A stretch of 64,000 bases of DNA, taken from contig VFZE01000017.1 of assembly GCA_016871315.1 (NCBI GenBank), forward strand, positions 46,759 to 110,758, given 5' to 3'. Positions 8,684-17,036 of this stretch are shown here, in pieces (position 1 is the first letter of the stretch; every line of letters starts with the position of its first letter). The notes below the pieces were generated by a model. That model did not search any database. It saw only the letters and a program-made list of their open reading frames with translations, and had not been told where the DNA came from. The translations under genes and the position numbers were made by a program. Source of the DNA: Acidimicrobiia bacterium. GTDB lineage: Bacteria > Acidobacteriota > Terriglobia > Bryobacterales > Bryobacteraceae.

Positions 8684-11017
8684 ATGAAAGGCACGGCGTG
8701 TCTGTTGCTCACGGCCGCCTTGGCGGCGCAGTCGAATCCGCACGGCCAGTTGTTCCGGCAGGCTGACGAGAACGGCCTCCAATTCGCCAAAGCTGCCGCG
8801 GCGATGCGCAAGCTCATGCTGGCATGGCTGGCCGAGGCCGATCCGCGCACCGGTCTGCTCCCGGAACGGATCCCGGGGCTTCGCGGGCTAAAGGATGGCG
8901 ACACGCGCCGCCGCTACACGCCCCACAACTCCGGCGCCGATCTGTATCCGTACCTGGTTCTGACTGCGGAACTCACCGATGGCAAACTCTACCGCGGCCG
9001 GATGCTCGAAATGCTCCGCAACGAGATCCGGTACGCGACGGCGGCCGATGCGATGCCCGCCGACCTGGATTTCCAGACCGGGCGCGCCGGCGAGATGAGT
9101 CTGTTCGGGGCGGCCGAATACGCAAAGGACGGGCTGCTGGCGGTGACGGAGTTGCTGGGCCGCACGCCATGGTTCTTCCGGATGGCGGATCTCACCGCCG
9201 GGATCATGAAACATGCGCCGGTCGACACGCGCTGGGGCACGCTGCCGGGAACGGGCGCCGAGATCAACGGAGATGTGCTGCAGGTGCTGGCGAGGCTGAT
9301 CCCGATGACCGGGGAGGAACGCTACCGTCAGTGGGCGCGCGGGATCGCCGATGCCTACATCCACGAAGTGCTTCCCGGCTGCGGAGGCCTTCCTTGCATG
9401 AACTGGGATTTCAGCGCCCGGCGCGGTGACGGCCGCGTCCAGCTGCGCGACCATGGCAATGAAATGGTGGCCGGGCTCGCGCTGATTTATGCGCTGGAAC
9501 ATGCCGCCGGAAGCGAACGCGCCTCCTTGTACCGCCCCGTGGTGGAGCGCATGCTCCGCCGCATTCTGGAATCGGCGAACCAAGACGGTATGCTCTTTGA
9601 CGCCATCGAGGCGGATTCTTTACGGCCCGTCAGGCAGCGGTTGTCGGATAACTGGGGTTACCTCTACGGCGCGATGTACACCTACTACCAGGTGACCGGT
9701 GACACGCGCTACCGCGACGCCGTGCGTCACGTCCTGTCGCGGCTCGGCAACTACCGCAACTACGACTGGGAGAACGGCTCCTTCGACGGCCTCGCCGATT
9801 CCATCGAGAGCGCGCTCTATCTGGTGAACCGCGAGCCGTCCGCAGATGCCTGGCGGTGGATCGATGCTGAAATGGAGGCCCTGCTCGGGCGCCAGCTACC
9901 CTCCGGGATGATCGAGCATTGGTACGGCGAGGGCAACTTCAACCGCACCGTCTATCTCTACGCGCTGGCCAAGAGCCAAGGTTGTCGGCCCGACCGCTGG
10001 GTTCCGGGATTGCAAGTGGGCGCTGTGCGCATCGGCGAAATGCTGCATTTGTCGCTGGACCGGCCGGCTGTCATTCGATTCGATTTCGCCCGCCACCGCC
10101 GCGTGCTGCAACTGTCCGCGAACTATGTCCGGCTGAACGAATTCCCGGAGTGGTTCACGGTGGAGGAGAACCGCCGGTACCGGCTCACCGGACCGGCCGG
10201 CGCAGACATGGTGCGGCGGGGCGCGGAACTCATCCAGGGAGTTCCGCTGGAGGCGGGCAACTGGCTGATCGACCCCATTCACTCAAAGGTCAAAGTGCTT
10301 ATCCTCTCGGGCCGCAACAACCATGACTGGAAGACAACCTCGCCGCGGCTGCGCGAGATTCTCGAAAAAGCCGGAGGCTTCGACGTGCAGATTACGGAGG
10401 CGCCGGCGGAGTTAACCGCCGCCTCGCTCGAACCCTACCAAGTGCTTGTCTCCGACTACAACGGACCGCGCTGGGGGGCAACGGCGGAACAGGCTGTCCT
10501 GGACTTCGTGCGTTCCGGAAAGGGGTTCGTCGCCACACACGCCGCCATCTACGCGTTCGGGGAAATGGAGATCCTGGGAGACCGCCACGTTAGGACTGGG
10601 ATCTACCAGCCGCCTTGGCGCGAGTATGCGGAGATGATGGGCGCGCATTGGAGCGCCGCCGCGCCCAAGAGCGGCCACGGTAAGCGCCACACCTTTCCGG
10701 TGATGTGGCGTGACCGCGCCCATCCCGTCGCCTCCGGCTTCGGTGAGAGCTTCGCGATCAGTGACGAGCTCTACCACAACCTCCGCGTTCGGCCGGGCAA
10801 CCAGGTGCTGGCCGCGGCCTACGACGCGCCGGAGATGAACGGAACCGGGAACGAGGAACCCATGGCCTGGGTGCGCCCGTTCGGCAGGGGCCGCGTCTTT
10901 TACACCGCGCTAGGCCATGACGTGGAGGCGATGAAAGCGGAGGGATTTGCGAAAATGCTCGCGCAAGCCGTGGCTTGGGCGGCGGGCGCGGAGAAGGAGC
11001 AGTCATGGAGCCGTTAA
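8684..11017 (+). CDS. Secreted glycosidase-like barrel fused to a ThuA domain
   Basis: A 777-residue exported protein. The frame is open from 8525, but the ATG at 8684 (or 8669) gives a signal peptide, MKGTACLLLTAALAAQ. Residues about 30-520 resemble an alpha/alpha-barrel of the glycoside hydrolase type, with DNWGYLYGAMYTYY and ENGSFDGLADSIE; no catalytic pair can be named. Residues about 535-770 are a ThuA-like (trehalose utilisation, glutamine-amidotransferase-like) domain: VKVLILSGRNNHDW, VLVSDYNG, FVATHAA, ISDELYHN, GRVFYTALGHD. It is probably involved in periplasmic polysaccharide turnover. It overlaps the GH28 remnant by 13 bases, which supports a former carbohydrate operon. Confidence 0.82.
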   Translation: MKGTACLLLTAALAAQSNPHGQLFRQADENGLQFAKAAAAMRKLMLAWLAEADPRTGLLPERIPGLRGLKDGDTRRRYTPHNSGADLYPYLVLTAELTDGKLYRGRMLEMLRNEIRYATAADAMPADLDFQTGRAGEMSLFGAAEYAKDGLLAVTELLGRTPWFFRMADLTAGIMKHAPVDTRWGTLPGTGAEINGDVLQVLARLIPMTGEERYRQWARGIADAYIHEVLPGCGGLPCMNWDFSARRGDGRVQLRDHGNEMVAGLALIYALEHAAGSERASLYRPVVERMLRRILESANQDGMLFDAIEADSLRPVRQRLSDNWGYLYGAMYTYYQVTGDTRYRDAVRHVLSRLGNYRNYDWENGSFDGLADSIESALYLVNREPSADAWRWIDAEMEALLGRQLPSGMIEHWYGEGNFNRTVYLYALAKSQGCRPDRWVPGLQVGAVRIGEMLHLSLDRPAVIRFDFARHRRVLQLSANYVRLNEFPEWFTVEENRRYRLTGPAGADMVRRGAELIQGVPLEAGNWLIDPIHSKVKVLILSGRNNHDWKTTSPRLREILEKAGGFDVQITEAPAELTAASLEPYQVLVSDYNGPRWGATAEQAVLDFVRSGKGFVATHAAIYAFGEMEILGDRHVRTGIYQPPWREYAEMMGAHWSAAAPKSGHGKRHTFPVMWRDRAHPVASGFGESFAISDELYHNLRVRPGNQVLAAAYDAPEMNGTGNEEPMAWVRPFGRGRVFYTALGHDVEAMKAEGFAKMLAQAVAWAAGAEKEQSWSR
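10993..10998 (+). promoter_or_regulatory. Shine-Dalgarno of the GH28 remnant
   Basis: AAGGAG lies six bases before the ATG at 11005. It sits inside the 3' end of the ThuA-fusion gene and shows that the GH28 gene was translated from that ATG before it was damaged. Confidence 0.6.
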
Positions 11018-11660
11018 GACGAAACCTCATTGGGTTCGGAGTGATCTCGGCGGCAAAGGCATGGTCGGAGCGGAAGTCGGTCACCGATTTCGGCGCCGCT
11101 CGCGACGGAAGCCGCCTGGCAACCGCACCGATTCAAAAAGCGATAGACACCTGCGCGGAGGCGGGCGGCGGGCTAGTCTACTTCCCGCCCGGCACATATT
11201 CATCGGGCACGCTCGAGATGCGCAGCCAGGTTGGACTATACCTGGAGACCGGCGCCCGCCTGCGCGGCAGCACCGCGCTTGCCGACTATCCGCCGCGTAT
11301 TCCGCTCCTTCGCTCCTATGCCGGCAACTACACGCAGCGCAGCCTGCTCTACGCCGAGCGCGTGCAGGGGATCTCGCTGCAAGGCGGCGGGCTCATCGAT
11401 GGCCAGGGCGGCTCCTTCCAGGGCGATTACCTGGTGCGCCCGGCACGGAATCCAACGGCGGCTTTGAGAATATCGCCATCAGCAACTGCTCCGTCATCGA
11501 CACGCGGCTGGCCGGCCTGACACTGCAGATTGTCGATGGCGGCACGCTGGAGGGCGTGGTCGTCAACAACCTCACCATGGATGGCGTCGGTGCGCCGCTC
11601 TTCCTGCGCCTCGGCAACCGCGCCCGGCCTTTCACCAAGGATGGTTCTGTGCCAAGCCTC
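11005..11660 (+). pseudogene. Glycoside hydrolase family 28 (polygalacturonase) remnant with internal deletion
   Basis: The first 146 codons read as the N-terminal half of a GH28 beta-helix enzyme: KSVTDFGAARDG, GGGLVYFPPGTYSSG, GLYLETGARLRGS, ISLQGGGLIDGQGG. At about 11440 the homology jumps to another frame with GTESNGGFENIAISNC, LAGLTLQIVDGGTLEG and VGAPLFLRLGNRARPF, the late part of the family. The missing middle carries the catalytic NTDG, DD and GHG motifs, so the gene is dead. The extreme C-terminus is lost too, near 11660, just before the papain-like gene. It has a good Shine-Dalgarno and a 13-base overlap with the upstream ThuA-fusion gene. Confidence 0.85.
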
Positions 11661-11706
11661 GATAAACTCTTTTTTTACCGCACCCAGCTTTTTCTACAAT
11701 GCCACT

Positions 11707-12495
11707 ATGACTCCCACCAAAGCCCGCATCCACTTCGGCTACGTGCCCGAACCGGAACTGGACGCCCTCGCCGAACCCGCGCACTTCCTAGACACGCTCC
11801 CCTCCAGTTACACGGTCAACCTTAACTACATGCCTCTGCCTGGTGAGCAGGGCGGCCCCGGCCATATCGGCGCACCCGCTAGTTGCGCCGCCTGGTCGTT
11901 CTTGTACGGCGTCGCCACATACATGGGCGCACAGAAGGGCGGCTTCCCCGTTGTCGATGCCGCCAACCAGGTAAGCCCCGCCTACCTCTACGTCAAGCAG
12001 CGCGCCGCGGGCAAGGGCATTCCTCCCTGCAAGGGCTCCGCCTTCGCCTTCTACATTCAGGCGCTCCAGAACGAAGGCAGCCCGAACTGCGAAACCGCGC
12101 CTTACTATAACGACTGCACGCAGCTAACCAACGCCTACAAGAACGCCACCTGCCCCTCCGACACCAGGTTCAACATCACCCAGACCAAAGTCGTCCCCAC
12201 CGCGGATTTCGATTCCATCCGTCAAGTGCTGGCCAGTGATCGTCCGCTCGCCTGGTGCACCGGCCTTTACTCCGATTTCATCCACTACGACGGCTCTCCG
12301 CCCATCTACACAGGCAACGGCGTCCTCACGAAGATGGTCCACTGCATGGTGCTGCTCGGCTACGATGACAGCAAGGAGGCCGTTTACATCCAGAACAGTT
12401 TCGGCCCCGGTTGGGGCGCCGGCGGCAGAGCCTGGATCGCGTACGATACGTTCCAGAAACTGGCTAAGGGTTCGGCCCTTTATGTTGTCGCCTGA
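11707..12495 (+). CDS. Papain-like (C1A) cysteine protease
   Basis: A 262-residue papain-fold protease. The catalytic Cys is in GAPASCAAWSFLYG (about residue 60), the His in KMVHCMVLLGYDD (about residue 216) and the Asn in YIQNSFGPGWGAGG. The order and spacing fit C1A. The ATG at 11707 is preferred; the frame is open further upstream only through the dead GH28 sequence. There is no signal peptide or propeptide at the chosen start, so it is either cytoplasmic or has lost its 5' end with the neighbouring deletion. Short C1 proteases of this kind are common in Acidobacteria; the substrate is unknown. Confidence 0.82.
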   Translation: MTPTKARIHFGYVPEPELDALAEPAHFLDTLPSSYTVNLNYMPLPGEQGGPGHIGAPASCAAWSFLYGVATYMGAQKGGFPVVDAANQVSPAYLYVKQRAAGKGIPPCKGSAFAFYIQALQNEGSPNCETAPYYNDCTQLTNAYKNATCPSDTRFNITQTKVVPTADFDSIRQVLASDRPLAWCTGLYSDFIHYDGSPPIYTGNGVLTKMVHCMVLLGYDDSKEAVYIQNSFGPGWGAGGRAWIAYDTFQKLAKGSALYVVA

Positions 12496-12512
12496 GCCGC
12501 CATTGCACGGGG

Positions 12513-12518
12513 TATAAT
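12513..12518 (+). promoter_or_regulatory. -10 box of the kinase-propeller gene
   Basis: A perfect TATAAT 18 bases before the kinase ATG. It would put the transcript start about 12 bases upstream of the start codon. No good -35 hexamer is found at normal spacing. Confidence 0.4.
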
Positions 12519-12536
12519 TGGTCGGACTTTCCGGCC

Positions 12537-15122
12537 ATGCCGCACTTCTCGCCCGGCGATCACCTCGGACCCTACGAGGTGATTTCCTTGCTGGGCACCG
12601 GAGGGATGGGCGAAGTTTACAAAGCCCAGGACCAGCGCCTCAGGCGCATGGTCGCGCTGAAGGTGCTCTCCCGCGGCCACGCGCACGACTCCGAGGCCCG
12701 GCAGCGCTTCCTCCGCGAGGCCCGTATCCTCTCCGCGCTTCAACACCCCAACATCATGGCCATCTACGACCTGCTCGCCGTCGATGGCGCCGACATCATC
12801 GTCACCGAGTTGCTCGAAGGCCAGACGCTCGAAAAACTCCTGGAAGCACATCCTGCGGGGTTTCCTCCAGACCGCGTCAAGGACTACGCCCTGCAGATCG
12901 CCGCTGCCCTCCACAAAGCCCACTCCAGCGGCGTCCTCCACCGCGACCTCAAGCCCTCCAACATCATGGTCTCCGCCGAGCATCATGTGAAGGTGCTCGA
13001 TTTCGGCCTCGCCAAATTCGCCGCCCCACCGGTCGAGGATCAGGTCACCCTCACCAATTATCTGGCAACACGCGCGGGAACCATGCTCGGCACTTCCGCC
13101 TACATGTCGCCGGAACAGGCGCAGGGCGAGGAGATCGACGAGCGCAGCGACATGTTCAGCTTCGGCGCCGTTCTCTATGAAATGGTCACCGGCCGCCGCG
13201 CCTTCTATCGAGGCAACCTTGCCTCCACGCTCGCCGCCGTGCTGCGCGATGAGCCCGAGCCACCCAGCCCCGCCGCCGGCAATCTCGCCACCGTCATTCA
13301 CCGCTGCCTGCGCAAGCCTGCCTCCGAGCGCTACCCTTCCGTAAGCGCGCTCATGGATTCACTCCGCCACGGCGATTCCGGCTCCCTCGCCGCGCCCCCA
13401 ACGGCCACCGCCCAGCCCCGGCTGCCCCGCCGCCAGGCTATCTTCATCGCCGCCGGACTTCTTGCCGGGCTCATCCCGCTGGCATGGATCTACCGGCCGC
13501 AACCCCCCGCCGCCAAGACCGCAACAGCGCCTGTCACCACCGACGGGAAGCCGAAGATCTTTCCCTCCATCTCTCCGGACGGCAACCTCGTTGCCTACCT
13601 CGACGGCGTCGAAGGTGCCGGGCAACTAACCCTCACCGTCCGCCCCGTAGAGCCCGGCCGTGCCATCGCTCTGACTGATCGGCCCGTTCCCGCCCAACGG
13701 CCTGCTTGGTCGCCCGACGGAAAAACGCTGGCCTTTGCGCGCGCCGGCGCCGCCGTCCGCGGCATTTATGTCGTGCCCGCCCTGGGCGGCCCAGAGCGTC
13801 AGATCCTGAAAACAGATATGGCAGTGGCGGGCCTGGACTGGTCACCAGACGGCAAAGCTCTGGCGGTTTCCCTGGGCGATAGGAACCACGCCGACGCTAT
13901 CTGGCTGGTCGACCCGGAAACGCGCGAACAGCGTCTGCTCACACACCCGCCGGCGGGCTCTTTGGGCGACTCCGCGCCGGTCTTTTCTCCCGATGGAAGG
14001 CAGCTTGCCTTCATTCGCCGCTTCGGCGTTGCTTCCAGCGACATTTTCCTCATCCTCCTTAGCGGCGGAGAGCCGCGCCGGCTGACCAAGGAGACCCATG
14101 CGCTTTTCGGGGTCAGCTGGACCCGCGATGGCCGCAGCTTGGTCTTCAGCTCCCGGCGCTCCATGCCACCGAGACTGTGGCGCATTCCCGCTGCGGGCGG
14201 CGAGCCGCAGCTTGTCGCCGAAGCCAGTGAAGGAAGCATGCATCCCCATGTGGCGCGCAACACCGGCCGCTTGGTTTACCTTAACCGCCTGCGTGACCTC
14301 AACCTCTGGCGCGCCGATCTCGACCCCAGCGGCCGCGCCGTGGGCGCTCCGCGATCCTTCATCGCCTCCACCTACGTCGAGTCCACTGCCGCCTTTTCCC
14401 CTGACGGCAAGCTCGTCGCCTTCGACTCCCAGCGCAGCGGCCATGCCGAAATCTGGCTCGCCGATGCCGATGGAGTCAATCCCGTCCAACTGACGAAGTT
14501 CAACGGCCCTCACGCGGCTCATCCCAGTTTCTCGCCCGACGGCAACTGGATCGCTCTCGACTCCCGCGTTCAGGGCCAGGCCGACATCTATGTCATCGCG
14601 CGTACGGGAGGCCAACCGCGCCGCCTCACCTCCTCCCCCGCCGACGAGGTCATGCCATGGTGGTCACGCGACGGGAATTGGATCTATTACACGCTGCGCA
14701 AGGACGGCGTCGGCATCCACAAGATTCCCGCCGGCGGCGGTCCGGCGGTGTTCGTCACCGAAGGGATCAATCCGCGGGAATCACCGGATGGGCGTTTTCT
14801 CTACTATCTGAAGAATCAGGGCAATTACATCTGGCGCCGCCCCACCGCCGGGGGCGCAGAGGAAAGCATCGCCGGCCCCGTCGGCGCCGGCGTCACCAGG
14901 CTTTGGACTATCGGTCCGGCCGGCATCTATTACTTCACCTCCCAGCACGAGTTGTCCGCGCTCCTGTTCGCCAAACCCAAGCCGGAGTTAATTCTCAGGA
15001 TCACCGTGCCGGCGCCGACGGAAGCCGGCTCGCTCGCGATCTCCCCGGACGGCCGCGCGTTGCTCTATCCGCAGATGGACCAGTTTCAGACCGACATCTC
15101 GATGGTGGATAATTACCGTTGA
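12537..15122 (+). CDS. Membrane Ser/Thr protein kinase with TolB-like beta-propeller
   Basis: An 861-residue PknB-type kinase. The N-terminal kinase domain (about residues 10-285) has the glycine loop GTGGMGEVYKA, the lysine in VALKVL, HRDLKPSN near 135 and DFGLAKF near 155, all intact. A single membrane helix lies at about 302-318 (IFIAAGLLAGLIPLAW). The outer part (about 345-860) is a WD40/PD40-type propeller with repeats such as PSISPDGNLVAY, AWSPDGKTLAF and FSPDGRQLAF. The layout suggests an extracytoplasmic sensor controlling a cytoplasmic kinase. Many acidobacterial paralogs exist; ligand and targets are unknown. The FHA regulator at 4376 is one candidate substrate in the same window (inference). 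Confidence 0.94.
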   Translation: MPHFSPGDHLGPYEVISLLGTGGMGEVYKAQDQRLRRMVALKVLSRGHAHDSEARQRFLREARILSALQHPNIMAIYDLLAVDGADIIVTELLEGQTLEKLLEAHPAGFPPDRVKDYALQIAAALHKAHSSGVLHRDLKPSNIMVSAEHHVKVLDFGLAKFAAPPVEDQVTLTNYLATRAGTMLGTSAYMSPEQAQGEEIDERSDMFSFGAVLYEMVTGRRAFYRGNLASTLAAVLRDEPEPPSPAAGNLATVIHRCLRKPASERYPSVSALMDSLRHGDSGSLAAPPTATAQPRLPRRQAIFIAAGLLAGLIPLAWIYRPQPPAAKTATAPVTTDGKPKIFPSISPDGNLVAYLDGVEGAGQLTLTVRPVEPGRAIALTDRPVPAQRPAWSPDGKTLAFARAGAAVRGIYVVPALGGPERQILKTDMAVAGLDWSPDGKALAVSLGDRNHADAIWLVDPETREQRLLTHPPAGSLGDSAPVFSPDGRQLAFIRRFGVASSDIFLILLSGGEPRRLTKETHALFGVSWTRDGRSLVFSSRRSMPPRLWRIPAAGGEPQLVAEASEGSMHPHVARNTGRLVYLNRLRDLNLWRADLDPSGRAVGAPRSFIASTYVESTAAFSPDGKLVAFDSQRSGHAEIWLADADGVNPVQLTKFNGPHAAHPSFSPDGNWIALDSRVQGQADIYVIARTGGQPRRLTSSPADEVMPWWSRDGNWIYYTLRKDGVGIHKIPAGGGPAVFVTEGINPRESPDGRFLYYLKNQGNYIWRRPTAGGAEESIAGPVGAGVTRLWTIGPAGIYYFTSQHELSALLFAKPKPELILRITVPAPTEAGSLAISPDGRALLYPQMDQFQTDISMVDNYR

Positions 15123-15123
15123 G

Positions 15124-15420
15124 ATGAAGTTTCTTGATGATTTGCCCCTCCGTGCCAACATAGCTGAGACACCTTCCCCGGCCGTAATTACTGAGCAGGG
15201 CGAGAAGATCCCCGGCGCAAAGTGGATCGAACGAAGCAACGTCACCCAGGAGGCCCGGCCGAAGGGCCGTTTCGTTCTGTACTGTAATTGAACCAAGGAA
15301 GCTACCAGCGCCAGGCTGGCGCGGAAATTGATCGAAGCGGGAGCGCGTGAGGTCCTGCCGCTGGAGGGCGGTTTCGTCAAATGGAAGAGGCTTGGTTACC
15401 CTGTCGAGCCCGCCTACTGA
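15124..15420 (+). CDS. Rhodanese-like protein with in-frame UGA (selenocysteine candidate or young pseudogene)
   Basis: From the ATG at 15124, 98 codons read as a small rhodanese-like domain ending at the TGA at 15418. One TGA at 15289-15291 interrupts it. Before it come EKIPGAKWIE and RFVLYCN; after it, in the same frame, come TKEATSARLARKLIEAGARE, then VLPLEGGFVKWKRLGYPVEP. Relatives have Tyr-Cys-x-Cys-Pro-x-Glu-Ala-Thr-Ser here, so the UGA falls exactly on the second cysteine of the active-site loop. Both flanks are undamaged over the whole domain. A bacterial-SECIS-like hairpin follows at 15308. Against this, the next gene (astacin) is truncated and no Sec machinery is visible. The ATG lies two bases after the kinase stop with only a weak Shine-Dalgarno. 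Confidence 0.6.
15308..15322 (+). promoter_or_regulatory. SECIS-like hairpin after the UGA
   Basis: GCGCCA-GGC-TGGCGC forms a perfect six-base-pair stem with a GGC loop. It starts 16 bases after the UGA and its apical loop lies 22 bases after it. As I recall the bacterial SECIS rules, the loop should lie roughly 16-37 bases downstream and have a G in its first two positions; both hold. In a GC-rich gene such a hairpin can also arise by chance. Confidence 0.35.
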
Positions 15421-15485
15421 CCGGCTACTCCACCGGGACCCGGCACCGAAGCCTCGCAGCGCACAATCCATTGAACAGAAGCAGG

Positions 15486-16418
15486 TTATGTGCGCATTGG
15501 GTTTGTATAAGAGTTCCTGTCCTCGCGCGTGTGTTCATGGAAGAGCCCCAGAGCGTGGCCGATCTCGTGGATTGCGGCGCCCGTGGAGCAGTTGTCTCCG
15601 ATGTTGATCGTTTGCGCCGCCTGCCCGATGTAGCCAACATAAGAGGAACAGTTGTTCGGGTTGGATGGCTTCAGGAAATGGGCGTAATTGGTCTGGTTGG
15701 TTCGCTCCACCAACTGGATCACTCCCCCAAGGCGGGAATTCCAATGCTGAATCGCCGAGGTGACCCGCGCCTGGTTCGGCATCGCGGGATCGATCGTGTA
15801 AGACATCACGCCGCCCGGCCATCGGTAGAGCGTGCTCGTCAGCCCCATGCTTTCGCGCCGACCCTTGTCAGTGCCTATCGGCAGCTGCAGATCCTCGACA
15901 CGGCCCAAGAGCATGTCTCCTGCGATCACCGCCACTCCGTTGCGCACCACATAACCCACCGGAGAACCGCGGAAAATCGCTGTTCCCGTGGTTCCTTCCA
16001 ACTCCGGCCTGCCGGTAGTGTCCGGCGCGGCCTCCTGCCGCATCTTCTGCAATCCCGTCTCGTTCAAGTGGCGGACCGCCGCCAGATGAAAGGGCATGTC
16101 GGTTGGTTCTTCCTCCTCCGTCAACAGCTCAATCAGAGCCTGACTTCCGGCCACGGCCACCGACCAGAATTCACCTGTTCCCACCGGACCGGCGCCGTCG
16201 TAGCTGCCGCGCAGCGCGTACGGCTCTCCTAGCGCATCCAACTCCCAAATCAGCAGCTTGGCGCCCTCGGCAATGCGAACATCCTGGAAGAAGAACTGCA
16301 GGCCTTGCGCGCCGGGACTGGAAACGCGCAGGGTGAGGACCCATAGGCCGTCACGAACGCCGATGCCGGCCATCTCCTTGATCTCGGCTACGGTCTCAAG
16401 ATGAGCCCGCGCGCACAT
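15486..16418 (-). CDS. Truncated astacin-like (M12A) zinc metalloprotease
   Basis: About 310 residues. Residues 1-130 form a beta-rich prodomain with LWVLTLRVSSPGA and FWSVAVAGSQALIELL. The astacin catalytic domain starts near RWPGGVMSYTID and reaches the zinc site HEIGHALGLFHEHTRED. The protein then stops within about ten residues. The Met-turn (SxMHY) and the whole C-terminal subdomain are missing, so the enzyme is probably inactive. The N-terminus has no signal peptide although the family is secreted. The ATG at 16418 is used; the frame is open to 16463 through the inverted repeat, which is unlikely to be coding. Both ends seem cut. Confidence 0.65.
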   Translation of the reverse strand: MCARAHLETVAEIKEMAGIGVRDGLWVLTLRVSSPGAQGLQFFFQDVRIAEGAKLLIWELDALGEPYALRGSYDGAGPVGTGEFWSVAVAGSQALIELLTEEEEPTDMPFHLAAVRHLNETGLQKMRQEAAPDTTGRPELEGTTGTAIFRGSPVGYVVRNGVAVIAGDMLLGRVEDLQLPIGTDKGRRESMGLTSTLYRWPGGVMSYTIDPAMPNQARVTSAIQHWNSRLGGVIQLVERTNQTNYAHFLKPSNPNNCSSYVGYIGQAAQTINIGDNCSTGAAIHEIGHALGLFHEHTREDRNSYTNPMRT

Positions 16419-16425
16419 CCCCGTT

Positions 16426-16456
16426 ACCCGACAAGTTGTCCGACAACTTGTCGGGT
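16426..16456. repeat. Perfect 14-bp inverted repeat built from two GACAA-N-TTGTC units
   Basis: A 14-base arm, a three-base loop and a perfect complementary arm. It can also be read as two adjacent palindromes, GACAAGTTGTC and GACAACTTGTC, separated by one C. It lies four bases past the TetR stop, between that gene and the truncated astacin. No T-run follows on either strand, so it is not a standard terminator. It may be a protein-binding site or a mobile palindromic repeat. Confidence 0.8.
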
Positions 16457-16459
16457 TAC

Positions 16460-17023
16460 TCACCTGCCCACGGCCCGGATCAGGGCCTCCACCGTTCGAT
16501 CCACGAACAGCTGCGGCATTCTGCCGCCGTGCGCCCCCAGCTTCTCGAAGATCGCTATGCCCTGCATGGATGACATGACGAGTAATGCGGCGGCGGGGGC
16601 ATCCTCGACCTGGTTGACCCGGAAAAACTCCATCATGTCTCCGCGCAAGCGCACCATCCCGGATTGCGGATGCCTTTCGGCGAACTCCTCAAACTGGAAA
16701 TCCGGATGCGACATCAGCGGCACCAGCACAGGCAGCGCGGCCCGGAAATAGTCGAGCAACGCCATGCTCACGCGGCGTAGCTGCGCCGGAAACTCCGTGC
16801 GCCGCGCAGCTTTCCCAAGCAACTTCTCCAGCCCCGCCTCTGGAGGAGACATGGCCGCGAAGAAAAGCTCCGCCTTGGTCCGGTAGCGCTGGAACAGGAG
16901 CCCTTCGGAAACCTTCGCCCGCCGCGCGATCTCGCGCGCCGGCGCGCCTAACCCCTTCTCCACGAATACCTCGCGCGCCGCCTTCAACAGCCGCGTATCC
17001 GGGATCTCTTTCTTTCTCGCCAC
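16460..17023 (-). CDS. TetR-family transcriptional repressor
   Basis: A 187-residue TetR-type regulator starting at GTG 17021-17023, 13 bases after the methyltransferase stop. The frame is open upstream through the methyltransferase, but that part is a shadow. The helix-turn-helix is typical: DTRLLKAAREVFVEKGLG, APAREIARRAKVSEGLLF, QRYRTKAELFFA. The ligand-binding helices follow (about 60-187). It probably represses its own operon, because a palindrome of TetR-operator type overlaps the promoter at 17788-17835. The inducer is unknown; since the partner is a membrane-bound methyltransferase, a lipophilic compound is possible (inference). Confidence 0.9.
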   Translation of the reverse strand: MARKKEIPDTRLLKAAREVFVEKGLGAPAREIARRAKVSEGLLFQRYRTKAELFFAAMSPPEAGLEKLLGKAARRTEFPAQLRRVSMALLDYFRAALPVLVPLMSHPDFQFEEFAERHPQSGMVRLRGDMMEFFRVNQVEDAPAAALLVMSSMQGIAIFEKLGAHGGRMPQLFVDRTVEALIRAVGR

Positions 17024-17036
17024 GGATCTTCGAGTC

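Noticed and set aside
8548..8904. N-terminal extension of the metallo-beta-lactamase frame up to 8904
   Set aside because: It has no family likeness, overlaps the opposite-strand signal peptide of the next gene, and would bury the twin-arginine signal inside the protein.
16426..16456. Rho-independent terminator for tetR
   Set aside because: The stem is strong but no T-run follows on either strand.
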